From Roseovarius sp. (GTDB lineage Bacteria > Pseudomonadota > Alphaproteobacteria > Rhodobacterales > Rhodobacteraceae): DNA of 64,000 nucleotides. Below the pieces are notes generated by a model. The model was not told the origin of the DNA and ran no database searches. It was given only the letters and a program-made list of their open reading frames with translations. Below are positions 9,024 to 18,571 of this stretch, one piece after another. The translations under genes were made by a program, and so were the position numbers. The stretch's first letter is position 1, and each line of letters begins with the position of its first letter. The stretch covers positions 710,001 through 774,000 of the forward strand of contig JAOSKR010000001.1 of the NCBI GenBank assembly GCA_027493545.1, read 5' to 3'.

Positions 9024-9866
9024 CTACGCCATGACGCTTTCCCAGGCGGATTCGTCCCGGGGCGGGCGAATGGTGGGGGCGCCGAAGTAATAGCCCTGCA
9101 GGCAGTCCATGCCCAGTTGCTGCAGATAGGCCGCATCCTCGGCCGTCTCGACGTTTTCGGCGACGCAGACCATGTCGAACTGCTGCGCGATCGACAGCAG
9201 CGCGGTGGTCAGAATCTGGTTGTCTGGGTCGTTCGCCACGCCGCGGACGAACTGGCCGTCGATCTTGAGGATGTCGAAATAGAACTGCTTGAGATAGCGG
9301 AACGAGGTGTAGCCCGAACCGAAATCGTCGAGCGCGAAGCTGATCCCCTGGCGCTGCAGATCGCTCATGAAGCTGACCACCAGTTCGGGCACGAGGATGG
9401 CCGAGCTTTCGGTGATCTCGAGAATCAGCCGCTCGCCCGCGGTCGGATCGCCCCGCAGGCCGCGGCGCAGGATGTCGTTCCAGCGCCCGTAGCCGATCGA
9501 GCGCGCCGACATGTTGATGGCAAGGCGCAGGTCGGGGTAGTCGTGCATCGCCCGCAACCCCTGTTCCAGCGCGATGCAGTCGATGATGCGCCCGGTCTCG
9601 GTGGTTTCGATTTCGGCGATGAAATCCTGCGCCGGGATGATGCGGCCGGTGCCGTCCATCACCCGGATGAGTCCCTCGAAAAACGCCGGGCGCGCGGTAT
9701 CGCCGGCCGGCAGCACCGCCTGGTAGGCCAGCATCGCGCGGCCCTTGCGCACCGCCTCGTCGACCATGCGCACGACCTCTGCGTCGCGGCTCGTCACCGC
9801 GAAATTCAGCGGGCTGTCGTGACCCGCCGGAATGTCGGCCCATGGCCGCGGTTCCTGCCCCATCAT
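9024..9866 (-). CDS. EAL-domain cyclic-di-GMP phosphodiesterase
   Basis: A stand-alone EAL domain of 280 residues without a recognisable sensor, GGDEF or membrane segment, so probably cytoplasmic and controlled by an unseen partner. The signature motif is present as EGLIR (a tolerated EAL variant). Metal- and substrate-binding elements are kept: NMSARSI, ILEITES, DDFGSGYTSFRYL, ILKIDGQFV, VAENVET and GYYFGAP. Conservation of the DDFG and KID residues suggests an active enzyme rather than a degenerate receptor. Two adjacent ATGs (9866, 9863) follow ACGGAGCACG. Divergent from tag, 100 bases apart. Confidence 0.88.
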   Translation of the reverse strand: MMGQEPRPWADIPAGHDSPLNFAVTSRDAEVVRMVDEAVRKGRAMLAYQAVLPAGDTARPAFFEGLIRVMDGTGRIIPAQDFIAEIETTETGRIIDCIALEQGLRAMHDYPDLRLAINMSARSIGYGRWNDILRRGLRGDPTAGERLILEITESSAILVPELVVSFMSDLQRQGISFALDDFGSGYTSFRYLKQFYFDILKIDGQFVRGVANDPDNQILTTALLSIAQQFDMVCVAENVETAEDAAYLQQLGMDCLQGYYFGAPTIRPPRDESAWESVMA

Positions 9867-9966
9867 CGTGCTCCGTTCGTTCGCGCGCTTCACAGGCTGG
9901 GGCGGAGCCGCTAAGGAAGCCTTAAAGCGCGAATTCGAACGATCCCGCGCGGGCGAGGGAGGCCGA

Positions 9967-10542
9967 ATGGCGGAAAGATGCGGCTGGGTGGGGGCCGATC
10001 CCATCTACGAGGCCTATCACGACAGCGAATGGGGCGTGCCCGAATTCGACAGCCGGGCGCTGTGGGAAAAGCTGGTGCTCGACGGTTTTCAGGCCGGGCT
10101 GAGCTGGATCACGATCCTGCGCAAGCGCGACAATTTCCGCAAGGCGTTTCAAGGCTTTGACCCGCATGTCATCGCCGGCTGGGGCGAACGGGAGGTGACC
10201 CGCCTGCTGAGCGATCCCGGCATCATTCGCCACCGCGGCAAGATCGAGGCGACGATCGGCAACGCCCGCGCCTGGGTCGGGATCGAGGCCGGGGGCGGCT
10301 TTGACCGGTACCTGTGGGACTATGTCGGCGGTGCACCGATCCGGAACCGCTGGCGGAGCCTGGACGAGGTGCCGGCCGAGACCGATATTTCACGCGCAAT
10401 TTCAAGGGATTTGAAGAAAAAGGGCTTCAAGTTCTGCGGCCCCACCATCGTCTACGCCTTCATGCAGGCGGTGGGGATGGTCAACGACCACCTGGTGAGC
10501 TGCCCGTGTCACGAGAAGGTGGCGCGGATGGCAACCCTGTGA
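9967..10542 (+). CDS. tag: DNA-3-methyladenine glycosylase I
   Basis: Removes 3-methyladenine from alkylated DNA to start base-excision repair. The 191-residue protein has the Tag N-terminus RCGWVGADPIYEAYHDSEWG, FQAGLSWITILRKRDNFRKAF, and the zinc-binding C-terminal cysteine/histidine cluster ending VSCPCHEKV, together with the N-terminal Cys. Length matches the family. It is preceded by the divergent EAL gene and followed by a gene of unlike composition. Confidence 0.95.
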   Translation: MAERCGWVGADPIYEAYHDSEWGVPEFDSRALWEKLVLDGFQAGLSWITILRKRDNFRKAFQGFDPHVIAGWGEREVTRLLSDPGIIRHRGKIEATIGNARAWVGIEAGGGFDRYLWDYVGGAPIRNRWRSLDEVPAETDISRAISRDLKKKGFKFCGPTIVYAFMQAVGMVNDHLVSCPCHEKVARMATL

Positions 10543-10605
10543 ATGGTACCGGCGATGGCCGGTCAGTTCCTGTGAATGATCGCACAAAGGGATTGGAGGT
10601 TTGGC

Positions 10606-11105
10606 ATGTATCCGGTCACTTTCGGCTTCGACGAAGTCAACACGCGGCTTGACGCTCTCGCGCGTAATGATCTTCACGCGGAAGCACTCCTTGCTGGAAT
10701 ATTCGCATTCGAAAAGAGCGTAAGACGGGCTCTGAGATATTGTGCCCTCAATCGCGGCTTCACATCGAAGCAATGCGATGATCTCTTTGCCAATGTGGGA
10801 TTTCGCAACATGGTGCGAATGTGGCCCGTATTCGAAAAAACCACCGCACGCTTCAGGACTTTGTTGGATCTCAGGTGTGGCAGCACGTTCCCGGAGCCGT
10901 GACCATGCGGAACAAGATGGTTCATGGCGCACGGGTCTATTCTCCTGACGACTGCAAGGACAAGACTGCATCGGTCAGGAAGGCAATTGAGGCGTTTCGC
11001 GATAAGTCGATCTCGGAATTGGGTTGTGATCCCTGGTCACGCCTTCCCGGCCGCAGGAAGTCATCGCTTGGTTGGCTGGGGTTGAAACAGCCAAAGCCGT
11101 GTTAG
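10606..11105 (+). CDS. HEPN-like protein of atypical composition (one frameshift)
   Basis: 166 residues once repaired. The ATG at 10606 follows a strong TTGGAGG Shine-Dalgarno at spacing 6. The first frame ends with FANVGFRNMVRMWPVFEK. Loss of one A from an A-run near 10842 moves it to the frame continuing NHRTLQDFVGSQVWQHV and then TMRNKMVHGARVYSP. RNKMVH fits the R-x4-H motif of HEPN domains, often RNases or RNA-binding proteins in toxin-antitoxin and defence systems. The coding stretch is visibly less GC-rich than its neighbours and stands alone between housekeeping genes, suggesting acquisition by transfer. No antitoxin-like partner is adjacent. HEPN membership is inferred from one motif and helical character. 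Confidence 0.55.
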
Positions 11106-11342
11106 ATACTCCTGAACCAACGACCGCCTTTGTTTTTTCCGGGGCGTCAGCCCCGGATCGCGCCCGACCCCGCCCCCCGGGGCGGGCGCGATTGCGCCCC
11201 CCTCGGTGCCGGGCGCGATCCTTGCATCATACTGATGATTCAATCGCGGATATCCGCAAGCAACTCTCCCCCACCCCGAAACCCTTTGAGGATCGCCCTC
11301 ACATCCTATATGAACCCCCATCCGACCGAAGGACCGCCCCAG
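11106..11342 (+). other. Stem-loop-rich spacer before rlmN
   Basis: Contains a perfect 8-bp hairpin TCCGGGGC-GTCA-GCCCCGGA at 11138-11157, preceded (not followed) by a T-run, and a longer GC-rich self-complementary stretch at about 11160-11220. No ORF with a credible start lies here. It may separate the HEPN-like insertion from rlmN. Confidence 0.4.
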
Positions 11343-12521
11343 ATGCCCGTAGCCGCGCCCATCACCCAGGATGTGCTAACCATCCCCCGCAAGCCGCCCG
11401 AGGGGCCGGTGAACCTGGTCGGGCTGACCCGTGAGGGGTTGCGCGCGGCGCTGATCGCGCATGGCACGCCGGAAAAGCAGGCCAGGATGCGCGCCAGCCA
11501 GATCTGGCAGTGGCTCTACTGGTGGGGGGTGCGCGATTTCGAGACCATGACCAACCTCTCGAAAGCCTACCGGGCCGAATTGGCCGAGAATTTCGTCATC
11601 GCAATCCCCGAACTCGTCGACCGCCAGATCAGCGCCGACGGCACCCGCAAGTACCTTGTCCGCATCCGGGGCGGGCACGAGGTCGAGGTCGTCTACATCC
11701 CCGAGGAGGATCGCGGCACGCTCTGCATCTCGAGCCAGGTGGGCTGCACGCTGACCTGCTCGTTCTGCCACACCGGCACGCAGAAGCTGGTGCGCAACCT
11801 GAGCGCGGCCGAGATCATCGGCCAGATCATGATGGCGCGCGACGATCTGGACGAATGGCCGCGCCGGGGCGAGGGGGCGGGCGAGCGGCCGCGCCGCCTC
11901 AGCAACGTCGTGCTGATGGGCATGGGCGAGCCGCTTTATAATTTCGACAACGTCCGCGACGCGATGCGGATCGCGATGGACGGCGAGGGCATCAGCCTCA
12001 GCCGCCGGCGGATCACGCTCTCGACCAGCGGAGTGGTGCCCGAGATCGCCAGGACCGCCCGCGAGATCGGCTGCATGCTGGCGGTGAGCTTTCACGCCAC
12101 CACCGACGAGGTCCGCGACCGGCTGGTGCCGATCAACAGGAAATGGAACCTCGCGGCGCTGCTCGATGCCCTGCGCGAATATCCGCGGCTGTCCAATTCC
12201 GAGCGCATCACCTTTGAATACGTGATGCTGAAGGACGTGAACGACAGCGACGCCGACGCGCGCCGGCTGGTACAGCTCATCCGCGGCATCCCGGCCAAGA
12301 TCAATCTCATCCCGTTCAACGAATGGCCCGGCGCGCCCTTTGAGCGCTCGGACTGGGAGCGGATCGAACGCTTTGCCGACATCGTCCACAAGGCCGGCTA
12401 CGCCAGCCCGATCCGCACGCCGAGGGGCGAGGACATCATGGCCGCGTGCGGACAGCTGAAATCGGCCAGCGAACGCGCCCGCAACGCAAGACGGCAGGAC
12501 GGGGCCGCGCCGGCGCCGTGA
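11343..12521 (+). CDS. rlmN: Dual-specificity 23S rRNA/tRNA adenine-C2 methyltransferase RlmN
   Basis: Radical-SAM methylase of A2503 in 23S rRNA and A37 in several tRNAs. The 392-residue protein shows the CxxxCxxC cluster motif in [30 protein letters not shown], and the catalytic C-terminal cysteine in DIMAACGQL. The start at 11343 ([18 protein letters not shown]) has GAAGGA about 10 bases upstream; an upstream ATG at 11310 is possible but adds residues unlike the family. The stop overlaps the next gene's GTG by 4 bases. Confidence 0.95.
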   Translation: MPVAAPITQDVLTIPRKPPEGPVNLVGLTREGLRAALIAHGTPEKQARMRASQIWQWLYWWGVRDFETMTNLSKAYRAELAENFVIAIPELVDRQISADGTRKYLVRIRGGHEVEVVYIPEEDRGTLCISSQVGCTLTCSFCHTGTQKLVRNLSAAEIIGQIMMARDDLDEWPRRGEGAGERPRRLSNVVLMGMGEPLYNFDNVRDAMRIAMDGEGISLSRRRITLSTSGVVPEIARTAREIGCMLAVSFHATTDEVRDRLVPINRKWNLAALLDALREYPRLSNSERITFEYVMLKDVNDSDADARRLVQLIRGIPAKINLIPFNEWPGAPFERSDWERIERFADIVHKAGYASPIRTPRGEDIMAACGQLKSASERARNARRQDGAAPAP

Positions 12522-13513
12522 GCCCCCCCTTCGCGCCGCTGCCCCGGCCCCTGAATGCCCGGGGACAACCACGCCTGACCGGGGTCGAGATCGAGTTGGG
12601 CGGGCTGGACGAGGCTGCCTGCGCCGCGATCTGCGCACGTCGTCTGGGCGGCACCCCGTGCCAGATCGACGAGGCGATCTGGCGGGTCGACGGAACGCGG
12701 ATCGGCACGATCAAGGTCTATCTCGACACCGCTCTGCGCCATGCCGGGAAATCGGCGCTGCGCGATGCGGCGCTGGCGCTGGGACGCGAGGTGGTGCCGG
12801 TCGAGATCGTGACCGAGCCGCTGGATCGCAAGGGGCTCGTTGCGCTCGACGGGCTGCGGGACGCGCTGCGCCGCGAAGGCGCGCTCGGCAGCGGCGGCGG
12901 GCTCTTTTTCGGGTTCGGGGTGCATCTCAATGTCGAGATCGCCTCGGCCGATGCCGATGGCGTGGTACGGCCGCTGCTGGCCTATGCGCTGATCGAGGAC
13001 TGGCTGCGCGCCGCCAACCCCATCGACCACACCCGCCGGTTGCTGCCCTTTGCCGCGCCATACCCTACGCGGTTGGTGCAGCGGCTGGTCGTGCTGGGGC
13101 CGGGGGGCGATCTGCGCCACGTCATCGACGCCTACGCGCAAGAGGCGCCGTCGCGCAACTTCGGCCTCGACATGCTGCCCGTCTTTGCCCATCTCGATGC
13201 CCCCCGCATCGCCCCGGTGCTGGGGGCGGCGACCTCGGCCCGGCCGGCCTTTCATTTCCGCCTGCCCGATTGCCGGATCGACGAGCCCGGCTGGCGCCTC
13301 GATCACGAATGGCGGCGCTGGCGGACGGTCGAACGGGTGGCGGCGGATGCCGGAACGCTGGCCGAACTGGCGCGGGAGTGGACCGACCTGCATGCCGGGC
13401 TGACGCGGTCGCGCACCCGCTGGGCGCGGCGCTGCGGCGCGATCCTGCGCGCCCGCGGGCTGGACGATGCCGGCGGTGTTGCCGGGCCGCGGCGGGGGGA
13501 CGCGGCGCGATGA
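12518..13513 (+). CDS. Putative amidoligase (glutamine-synthetase-like fold)
   Basis: 331 residues, GTG start in a GTGA overlap with rlmN. The N-terminus [11 protein letters not shown] resembles the metal-binding G-x-E-x-E strand of glutamine-synthetase-like amidoligases. A middle part with [28 protein letters not shown] and a region rich in His/Arg ([17 protein letters not shown]) follow. The gene overlaps the next ORF, a peptidase-C26 family protein, by 4 bases (ATGA). Such amidoligase plus glutamine-amidotransferase-like pairs have been predicted to form and trim amide or peptide conjugates, but the substrate is unknown. Family assignment rests on motif and neighbour. Confidence 0.65.
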   Translation: MSPPFAPLPRPLNARGQPRLTGVEIELGGLDEAACAAICARRLGGTPCQIDEAIWRVDGTRIGTIKVYLDTALRHAGKSALRDAALALGREVVPVEIVTEPLDRKGLVALDGLRDALRREGALGSGGGLFFGFGVHLNVEIASADADGVVRPLLAYALIEDWLRAANPIDHTRRLLPFAAPYPTRLVQRLVVLGPGGDLRHVIDAYAQEAPSRNFGLDMLPVFAHLDAPRIAPVLGAATSARPAFHFRLPDCRIDEPGWRLDHEWRRWRTVERVAADAGTLAELAREWTDLHAGLTRSRTRWARRCGAILRARGLDDAGGVAGPRRGDAAR

Positions 13514-14220
13514 CCCGTCCCCGCATCGCCGTCACGGTTTCACGCCGGTCGGGCTGGCGCACATTTCCGCTCTTCGCGCTCAACTTGTGGCTTGCGGGCG
13601 GGCGGGCGCTGCGCTGGGACGAGGGGGACGAGGTCGACGTTGCCGGGGTCGACGGGGTGGTTATCGGCGGCGGCGACGACATCTCGCCCGATCTTTATGG
13701 CGGGCGGCTGGTGGCCTCGGCCCGTCTCGACCCCGATCGCGACGCGATGGAGCGGGCGATCGTGGCGGCCGCTTTCGAGGCCGGCAAACCGGTGCTGGGG
13801 GTCTGTCGGGGCGCGCAGATGCTGAATGTGGCGCTGGGCGGGACGCTGCATCAGGACGCCTATGGCGTCTTCCCCAGAGCCGCCGGCAACGAACCGTACT
13901 GCCGCGCAAGGATGTCCGCATCGAGCCGGGAACGCGTCTGGCCTTGATTGCCGGACCCGGGCGCATGCGCGTCAACGCGCTGCATTCACAGGCGGTCGAC
14001 CGGTTGGGCCGGGGGCTCAGGGTGGCGGCGCGCGATCCCGGCGGTATGGTGCAGGCCGTCGAGCGGGTGCGCGAGCCCTTTGCGCTGGGGGGTGCAGTGG
14101 CACCCCGAGCACCTCATTTACGCCCGCCGCCAGCGCCGGATATTTGCCGCATTCGTGGCGGCCGCGGCCGCCGCACGCGGGGCCGAGCCGCAGCTTGCCC
14201 GCGTCGATGCCGAGATGTGA
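13510..14220 (+). CDS. Gamma-glutamyl-gamma-aminobutyrate hydrolase-like (peptidase C26) protein, two compensating frameshifts
   Basis: Class-I glutamine-amidotransferase fold, 236 residues after repair. The first segment includes VDGVVIGGGDDISPDLYGG and the nucleophile elbow GVCRGAQMLNVALGGTLHQD. One base is missing near 13898, after AGNEPY, and the middle reads on as KDVRIEPGTRLALIAGPG. One extra G in a G-run near 14092 then restores the original frame, giving the catalytic QWHPEH. All catalytic elements survive, so a functional enzyme is likely. Overlap with the amidoligase gene suggests it hydrolyses that enzyme's gamma-glutamyl-type product or a related substrate. Confidence 0.82.
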
Positions 14221-14361
14221 GCGCGGATGCGCGCCGGATCGTGATCGGGCCCTGTCTGTCGCGATGATTCCGCGCCCCTGCCGCAATTGCGCGGAATTGT
14301 TGCCACACCGCGTGGTTATCCCCCAGGTCGTCAGGCTACTGGACAAAGGTGGGAAACGATC

Positions 14362-14553
14362 ATGGAACAGACCAACCCGGAGAAGATCCGCAACCTGGTT
14401 CTGCGTGAGCGGCGGCTCGCGGTCTCCGAGCGCGAATGGCGGCACCGCCTGCGCGGCTATGGCTACGCCCTGCGCGACAGCGACCAGGGGCGCATCGTCA
14501 CCTCGCTGCTGGGTGGCGGCGATCTGTGCTTGCTCACAGGTCGGGCCGCCTGA
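14362..14553 (+). CDS. Small conserved hypothetical protein
   Basis: 63 residues, basic and arginine-rich, beginning MEQTNPEKIRNLVLRERRLA and containing SEREWRHRLRGYGYALRDSD. AAGGTGGGAAACGATC before the ATG supplies a ribosome-binding site. I believe similar short proteins are common in Rhodobacterales, but no function is known. No signal peptide or membrane segment. It is an isolated gene between the C26 hydrolase and mtnP. Confidence 0.65.
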   Translation: MEQTNPEKIRNLVLRERRLAVSEREWRHRLRGYGYALRDSDQGRIVTSLLGGGDLCLLTGRAA

Positions 14554-14637
14554 GCGCGCCATCGTCATCATTGCCCGCTTCCATTTTCCGCGCCGCCGCG
14601 TAAGAATCGCGGCGAACGGCGGACGAGGCGGGGTGCG

Positions 14638-15510
14638 ATGGCCAATACCATGATCGGGGTGATCGGCGGCTCGGGGATCTACGGGATCGACGGGCTGCAA
14701 GAGGCGCGCTGGCAGCAGGTCGACACCCCCGGGGGCCACCCTCGGACGCGATCCTGACCGGAACGCTCGACGGAGTGGCGATGGCGTTTCTGCCCCGCCA
14801 CGGGCGCGGCCATGTCCATGCGCCCGGGACCATCCCTTACCGCGCCAATATCGACGCGCTCAAGCGGTTGGGGGTGAGCGACGTGGTCGCGCTGTCGGCA
14901 TGCGGCTCGTTCCGCGAAGAGCTTGCGCCGGGCGATTTCGTCGTTCTCGATCAGTTCATTGACCGCACCATCGCCCGCGAGGGCAGCTTTTTCGGTACCG
15001 GCTGCGTGGCGCATGTGGGCTTTTCCCGCCCGGTCTGCGCGCGGCTCGGCACCGCCTGCGCCGAGGCGGCGGAGGGCCGCCGGCGCCCGGGTGCATCGCG
15101 GCGGCACCTATCTGGCGATGGAAGGAGCGCAGTTCTCGACGCTGGCTGAATCGCGGATGTATCGCGGCGTATGGGGCGCCGACGTCATCGGCATGACCAA
15201 CATGCCTGAGGCCAAGCTCGCGCGGGAGGCCGAGCTTTGCTATGCCTCGGTCGCGATGATCACCGACTACGACAGCTGGCACCCGGATCATGGCGAGGTC
15301 GATGTCACCCGGATACTGGCGACGCTCGCAGGCAATGCCGACAAGGGCCGCGATCTGGTCCGCAGTCTGCCGGCGCTGCTGGGCGGGGCGCGGCCGTCGT
15401 GCCCGCAGGGCTGCGACCGGGCGCTCGAGCATGCGATCCTGACCGCGCCCGAGGCCCGCGACCCCGAAGCGGTGGCACGGCTTGACGCGGTGGCGGGGCG
15501 GGTGCTTTGA
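14638..15510 (+). CDS. mtnP: S-methyl-5'-thioadenosine phosphorylase (two compensating frameshifts)
   Basis: Phosphorolysis of methylthioadenosine to adenine and methylthioribose-1-phosphate in methionine salvage. 290 residues after repair. The start is MIGVIGGSGIYGIDGLQEA. A C lost near 14743 moves the frame to FLPRHGRGHVHAPGTIPYRANI, and an extra base near 15077 returns it to HRGGTYLAMEGAQFSTLAES, including the phosphate-binding RHGRGH and the purine-site EGAQFSTxAES motifs. IGMTNMPEAKLAREAELCYA is the typical C-terminal part. The adenine produced can be used by apt, encoded two genes downstream on the same strand. Confidence 0.92.
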
Positions 15511-15556
15511 AGGGGCGGCAGGCCGAAGCCGGGTCTGCGGGAGAAGGATGACCGCG

Positions 15557-16181
15557 ATGCCGCTTGACCTTTGGCTGACCTTCGTCGCCGCCTCTACCGC
15601 CCTGCTGCTGATCCCCGGCCCGACGGTTCTGCTGGTTCTGAGCTATGCGCTGTCGCAGGGCCGGCGGGTGGCGGTGGCCTCGGCCAGCGGGGGTGGCGTT
15701 GGGGGACCTGATCGCGATGACGGCGTCGCTGGCGGGGCTCGGGGCGCTGGTGCTGGCCTCCGCCACGCTCTTTACCCTGCTCAAATGGGCCGGGGCGGTC
15801 TATCTCGTCTGGCTCGGGATCAAGCTGCTGCGCGCGCCCGCCGCCGGGCTGGAGGCCCGGGCCCGGCCGGACAGCGCCGCGCGCCATGTGTTCTGGCATG
15901 CCGCGTCGGTGACCGCGCTCAACCCCAAATCCATCGCCTTCTTCATCGCCTTCGTGCCGCAATTCGTCCAGGTTGACCGCCCGCTGGTTCCGCAGTTCGC
16001 GGTTCTGGTGGTCACCTTCGTGGGACTGGCGGCGGTGAACGCGCTGGCCTATGCGCTCGCTGCCGACCGGCTGCGCCGCACCATCCGCCGCCCCGGTGTG
16101 ATCGCCTGGCTGACACGTGGTGGCGGCGGCGCACTTGTCGCCATGGGCATCCTGACCGCCACAATGCGGCGCACCGCCTGA
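15557..16181 (+). CDS. LysE/RhtB-family amino-acid exporter (one frameshift)
   Basis: Inner-membrane efflux protein of about 207 residues with five or six hydrophobic segments. The N-terminal [17 protein letters not shown] motif is characteristic of LysE/RhtB proteins. One extra G in the G-run near 15690 shifts the frame, which then continues with [20 protein letters not shown] to the stop at 16181. A start at 15557 gives a good spacing to GAGAAGG; ATG at 15548 is an alternative. It lies between mtnP and apt on the same strand. Substrate (homoserine, threonine, lysine or other) cannot be told. Confidence 0.85.
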
Positions 16182-16194
16182 CCCCGGAGACCCG

Positions 16195-16734
16195 ATGCGA
16201 CAGGACAGGACCGTCAAGGACTACATCCGCACCATCGCCGATTTCCCCCAGGAGGGGATATTGTTCCGCGATGTCACCACGCTCTTTGCCGACGCGCGCG
16301 GCTTTCGCATGGCCGTCGACCAGATGCTGCACCCCTGGGCCGGCCAGCCCATCGACAAGGTCGTGGGGCTCGAGGCGCGGGGCTTCATCCTCGGCGGCGC
16401 GGTGGCGCATCAGCTCTCGGTGGGGTTCGTGCCGGTGCGCAAGAAGGGCAAGCTGCCCGGCACCGTGATTTCAGAGGATTACCAGCTGGAATATGGCGAG
16501 GCGGTGGTGGAAATCCACGACGACGCCATCGCCGCGGGCGAGCGCGTACTGGTGGTCGACGACCTGCTGGCCACCGGCGGCACCGCGACCGCGGGCATCC
16601 GGCTGATCGAGCGGCTGGGCGGCGAGATCGTCGGCTGTGCCTTCATCGTCGACCTGCCCGATCTGGGCGGGCGGCGGCGGCTGGAGGCGCTGGGCATCGA
16701 CGTGCATGCGCTTTGCGCCTTCGAGGGCGCCTGA
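16195..16734 (+). CDS. apt: Adenine phosphoribosyltransferase
   Basis: Salvages adenine to AMP with PRPP. 179 residues with the typical N-terminus [34 protein letters not shown], and the PRPP-binding loop [18 protein letters not shown]. The frame is intact and the length normal. It lies 13 bases after the LysE gene and shares an operon-like run with mtnP, whose adenine product is the Apt substrate. The following gene is convergent. Confidence 0.96.
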   Translation: MRQDRTVKDYIRTIADFPQEGILFRDVTTLFADARGFRMAVDQMLHPWAGQPIDKVVGLEARGFILGGAVAHQLSVGFVPVRKKGKLPGTVISEDYQLEYGEAVVEIHDDAIAAGERVLVVDDLLATGGTATAGIRLIERLGGEIVGCAFIVDLPDLGGRRRLEALGIDVHALCAFEGA

Positions 16735-16742
16735 CGGCGGGC

Positions 16743-17573
16743 TCAGTCGCAGTCCCGCGTCGCGGCTTCCCATCTCTCGACAATCTCCATCGCCTCCTGT
16801 GCGGTCTCGACGAAGCGGAAGAGCTCCAGATCCTCGGGCGAGATGGTGCCGGCCTCGGCCAGCCCCTCCCAGTCGATGATCCGCCGCCAGAACGCCTCGC
16901 CGAAGAGCAGGAAGGGCATCTTCTTCATCCGGTCGGTCTGGATCAGGGTCAGCGCCTCGAACATCTCGTCGAGCGTGCCGAAGCCGCCGGGAAAGACGCA
17001 GATCGCCCGCGCCCGCATCAGGAAGTGCATCTTGCGGATGGCGAAATAATGGAAGTTGAAGCACAGCCCCGGGGTGACATAGCTGTTGGGCGCCTGCTCG
17101 TGCGGCAGCACGATGTTGAGCCCGATCGACGACCCGCCGGCGTCCGCCGCGCCGCGATTGCCGGCCTCCATCACGCCGGGGCCGCCGCCGGTGGCGATGA
17201 CGAACTCCTTGCCATAGGCGGCCATGGATTTCAGCGTCATCAGCCGCGAAAACTCGCGCGCCTCGGCATAAAAGTGCGACAGATCGGCCAGGGTCTTGGT
17301 TCGCGCCGTCTCCTTGTGCTCGGGCTCGGGGATGCGTGAGCCGCCGAACAGCACCACGGTGGAGCGGATGCCGCGCTCGTTGAGGATCATCTCGGGCTTG
17401 AGCAGCTCGAGTTGCAGCCGCACAGGGCGGAGTTCCTTGCGGCAGAGAAAGTCGTCGTCGGCAAAGGCCAGCCGGTATGCGGGCGCGCGGGTCTGCGGCG
17501 TGTCGGGGACCAGCCGCGCGTGTCTGCGGTCGGTATGGGCGTCGCGGAACTGGCTGATGCGGTCGTCGTTCAT
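16743..17573 (-). CDS. LOG-family protein (TIGR00730-like nucleotide phosphoribohydrolase)
   Basis: 276 residues. The Rossmann-like LOG domain contains VVLFGGSRIPEPEH and IATGGGPGVMEAGNRGA at about residue 125, and the hallmark GGFGTLDEMFE at about 200. Relatives hydrolyse nucleoside 5'-monophosphates (AMP or cytokinin-type) to the base and ribose-5-phosphate. A roughly 60-residue N-terminal extension precedes the domain. The start is ATG at 17573, divergent from the PLP dehydratase 81 bases away and convergent with apt. Substrate is inferred from family only. Confidence 0.85.
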   Translation of the reverse strand: MNDDRISQFRDAHTDRRHARLVPDTPQTRAPAYRLAFADDDFLCRKELRPVRLQLELLKPEMILNERGIRSTVVLFGGSRIPEPEHKETARTKTLADLSHFYAEAREFSRLMTLKSMAAYGKEFVIATGGGPGVMEAGNRGAADAGGSSIGLNIVLPHEQAPNSYVTPGLCFNFHYFAIRKMHFLMRARAICVFPGGFGTLDEMFEALTLIQTDRMKKMPFLLFGEAFWRRIIDWEGLAEAGTISPEDLELFRFVETAQEAMEIVERWEAATRDCD

Positions 17574-17653
17574 GGGCGTCTTCCCTGGTTGGGTCTGGAC
17601 CTCAAGCCGTATAGGCTGTGCCCCGATTTGACCAGTGGCAGAAGGGGTGCGCA

Positions 17654-18571
17654 ATGGACTGGACGGCGGAAATCGACGCGGCAAGGGTCCGCATAAACGG
17701 GTATGTGCGGCGCACGCCGGTGTCCGAGGTGACCGGGTTCGGCCTGCCCGACCCGGTGGCGCTGAAATTCGAGCAGATGCAGGTGACCGGCAGTTTCAAG
17801 GCCCGCGGTGCCTTCAACACGCTGTTGTCGCAGCCGGTGCCGGCGGCCGGGCTGGTGGCGGCCTCGGGGGGCAATCACGGCGCCGCGGTGGCCCATGCCG
17901 GGGCGGCGCTGGGATACCGGGCGCGGGTGTTCGTGCCAGAGATGGCCGGGCCGGCCAAGATCGGGCTGATCGAGCGGCTGGGAGCCGATCTGACAGTGGT
18001 GCCGGGCGCCTATGCCAATGCGCTGGACGCCGCGCACGCTTATGAGGCGGAGACCGGCGCGATGCAGATCCACGCCTATGACGCGCCCGCCACGGTGGCC
18101 GGGCAGGGCACCTGCATGGCCGAATGGGAGGAACAGGGGCTCGGGGCCGATACGGTGCTGATCGCCGTGGGCGGCGGCGGGCTGATCGCCGGGGTGATGG
18201 GGTGGCTGCAGGGCCGGCGCAAGGTGGTTGCGGTCGAGCCCGAGCGCGCGCCGACGCTCAATGCCGCGCTCAAGGCGGGCGGGCCGGTCGATGTCGAGGT
18301 CTCGGGCGTCGCCGCCAACGCGCTGGGCGCGCGGCGGATCGGCAATATCTGCCTGGGGCTGGCGCGGGTGCATCTGGGGCAGAGCGTGCTGGTCTCCGAC
18401 GACGCCATCACCGCCGCGCAGGCGGCACTCTGGCACGAGTTGCGGCAACTGGTGGAACCAGCGGGCGCGGCGGCGCTGGCGGCGCTGATGTCCGGCGCCT
18501 ATGTGCCCCGGCCGGGCGAGCGGGTGGCGGTGCTGATCTGCGGCGGCAATATCGCGCCTGATCCGCTTTGA
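17654..18571 (+). CDS. PLP-dependent threonine/serine dehydratase family protein
   Basis: Fold-type II PLP enzyme of 305 residues, related to catabolic threonine dehydratase and serine/threonine racemase. The PLP lysine sits in QVTGSFKARGAFNTLL, SGGNHGAAVAHAGAALG is the phosphate-binding loop, and AVGGGGLIAGVMGWLQG is the tetraglycine loop. No regulatory ACT domain is present, so it is probably a catabolic-type enzyme. ATG at 17654 follows AGAAGGGGTG. Exact substrate is uncertain: threonine, serine or hydroxyaspartate are all possible. Confidence 0.82.
   Translation: MDWTAEIDAARVRINGYVRRTPVSEVTGFGLPDPVALKFEQMQVTGSFKARGAFNTLLSQPVPAAGLVAASGGNHGAAVAHAGAALGYRARVFVPEMAGPAKIGLIERLGADLTVVPGAYANALDAAHAYEAETGAMQIHAYDAPATVAGQGTCMAEWEEQGLGADTVLIAVGGGGLIAGVMGWLQGRRKVVAVEPERAPTLNAALKAGGPVDVEVSGVAANALGARRIGNICLGLARVHLGQSVLVSDDAITAAQAALWHELRQLVEPAGAAALAALMSGAYVPRPGERVAVLICGGNIAPDPL

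Noticed and set aside
11138-11157. Hairpin after the HEPN-like gene as terminator
   Set aside because: The T-run precedes rather than follows the stem on the plus strand, and there is no minus-strand gene to terminate in that direction.
13898-14092. Programmed frameshifting in the C26 hydrolase and other genes
   Set aside because: Breaks occur in many unrelated genes, often as compensating pairs, without slippery heptamers plus downstream structures; sequencing error is simpler.
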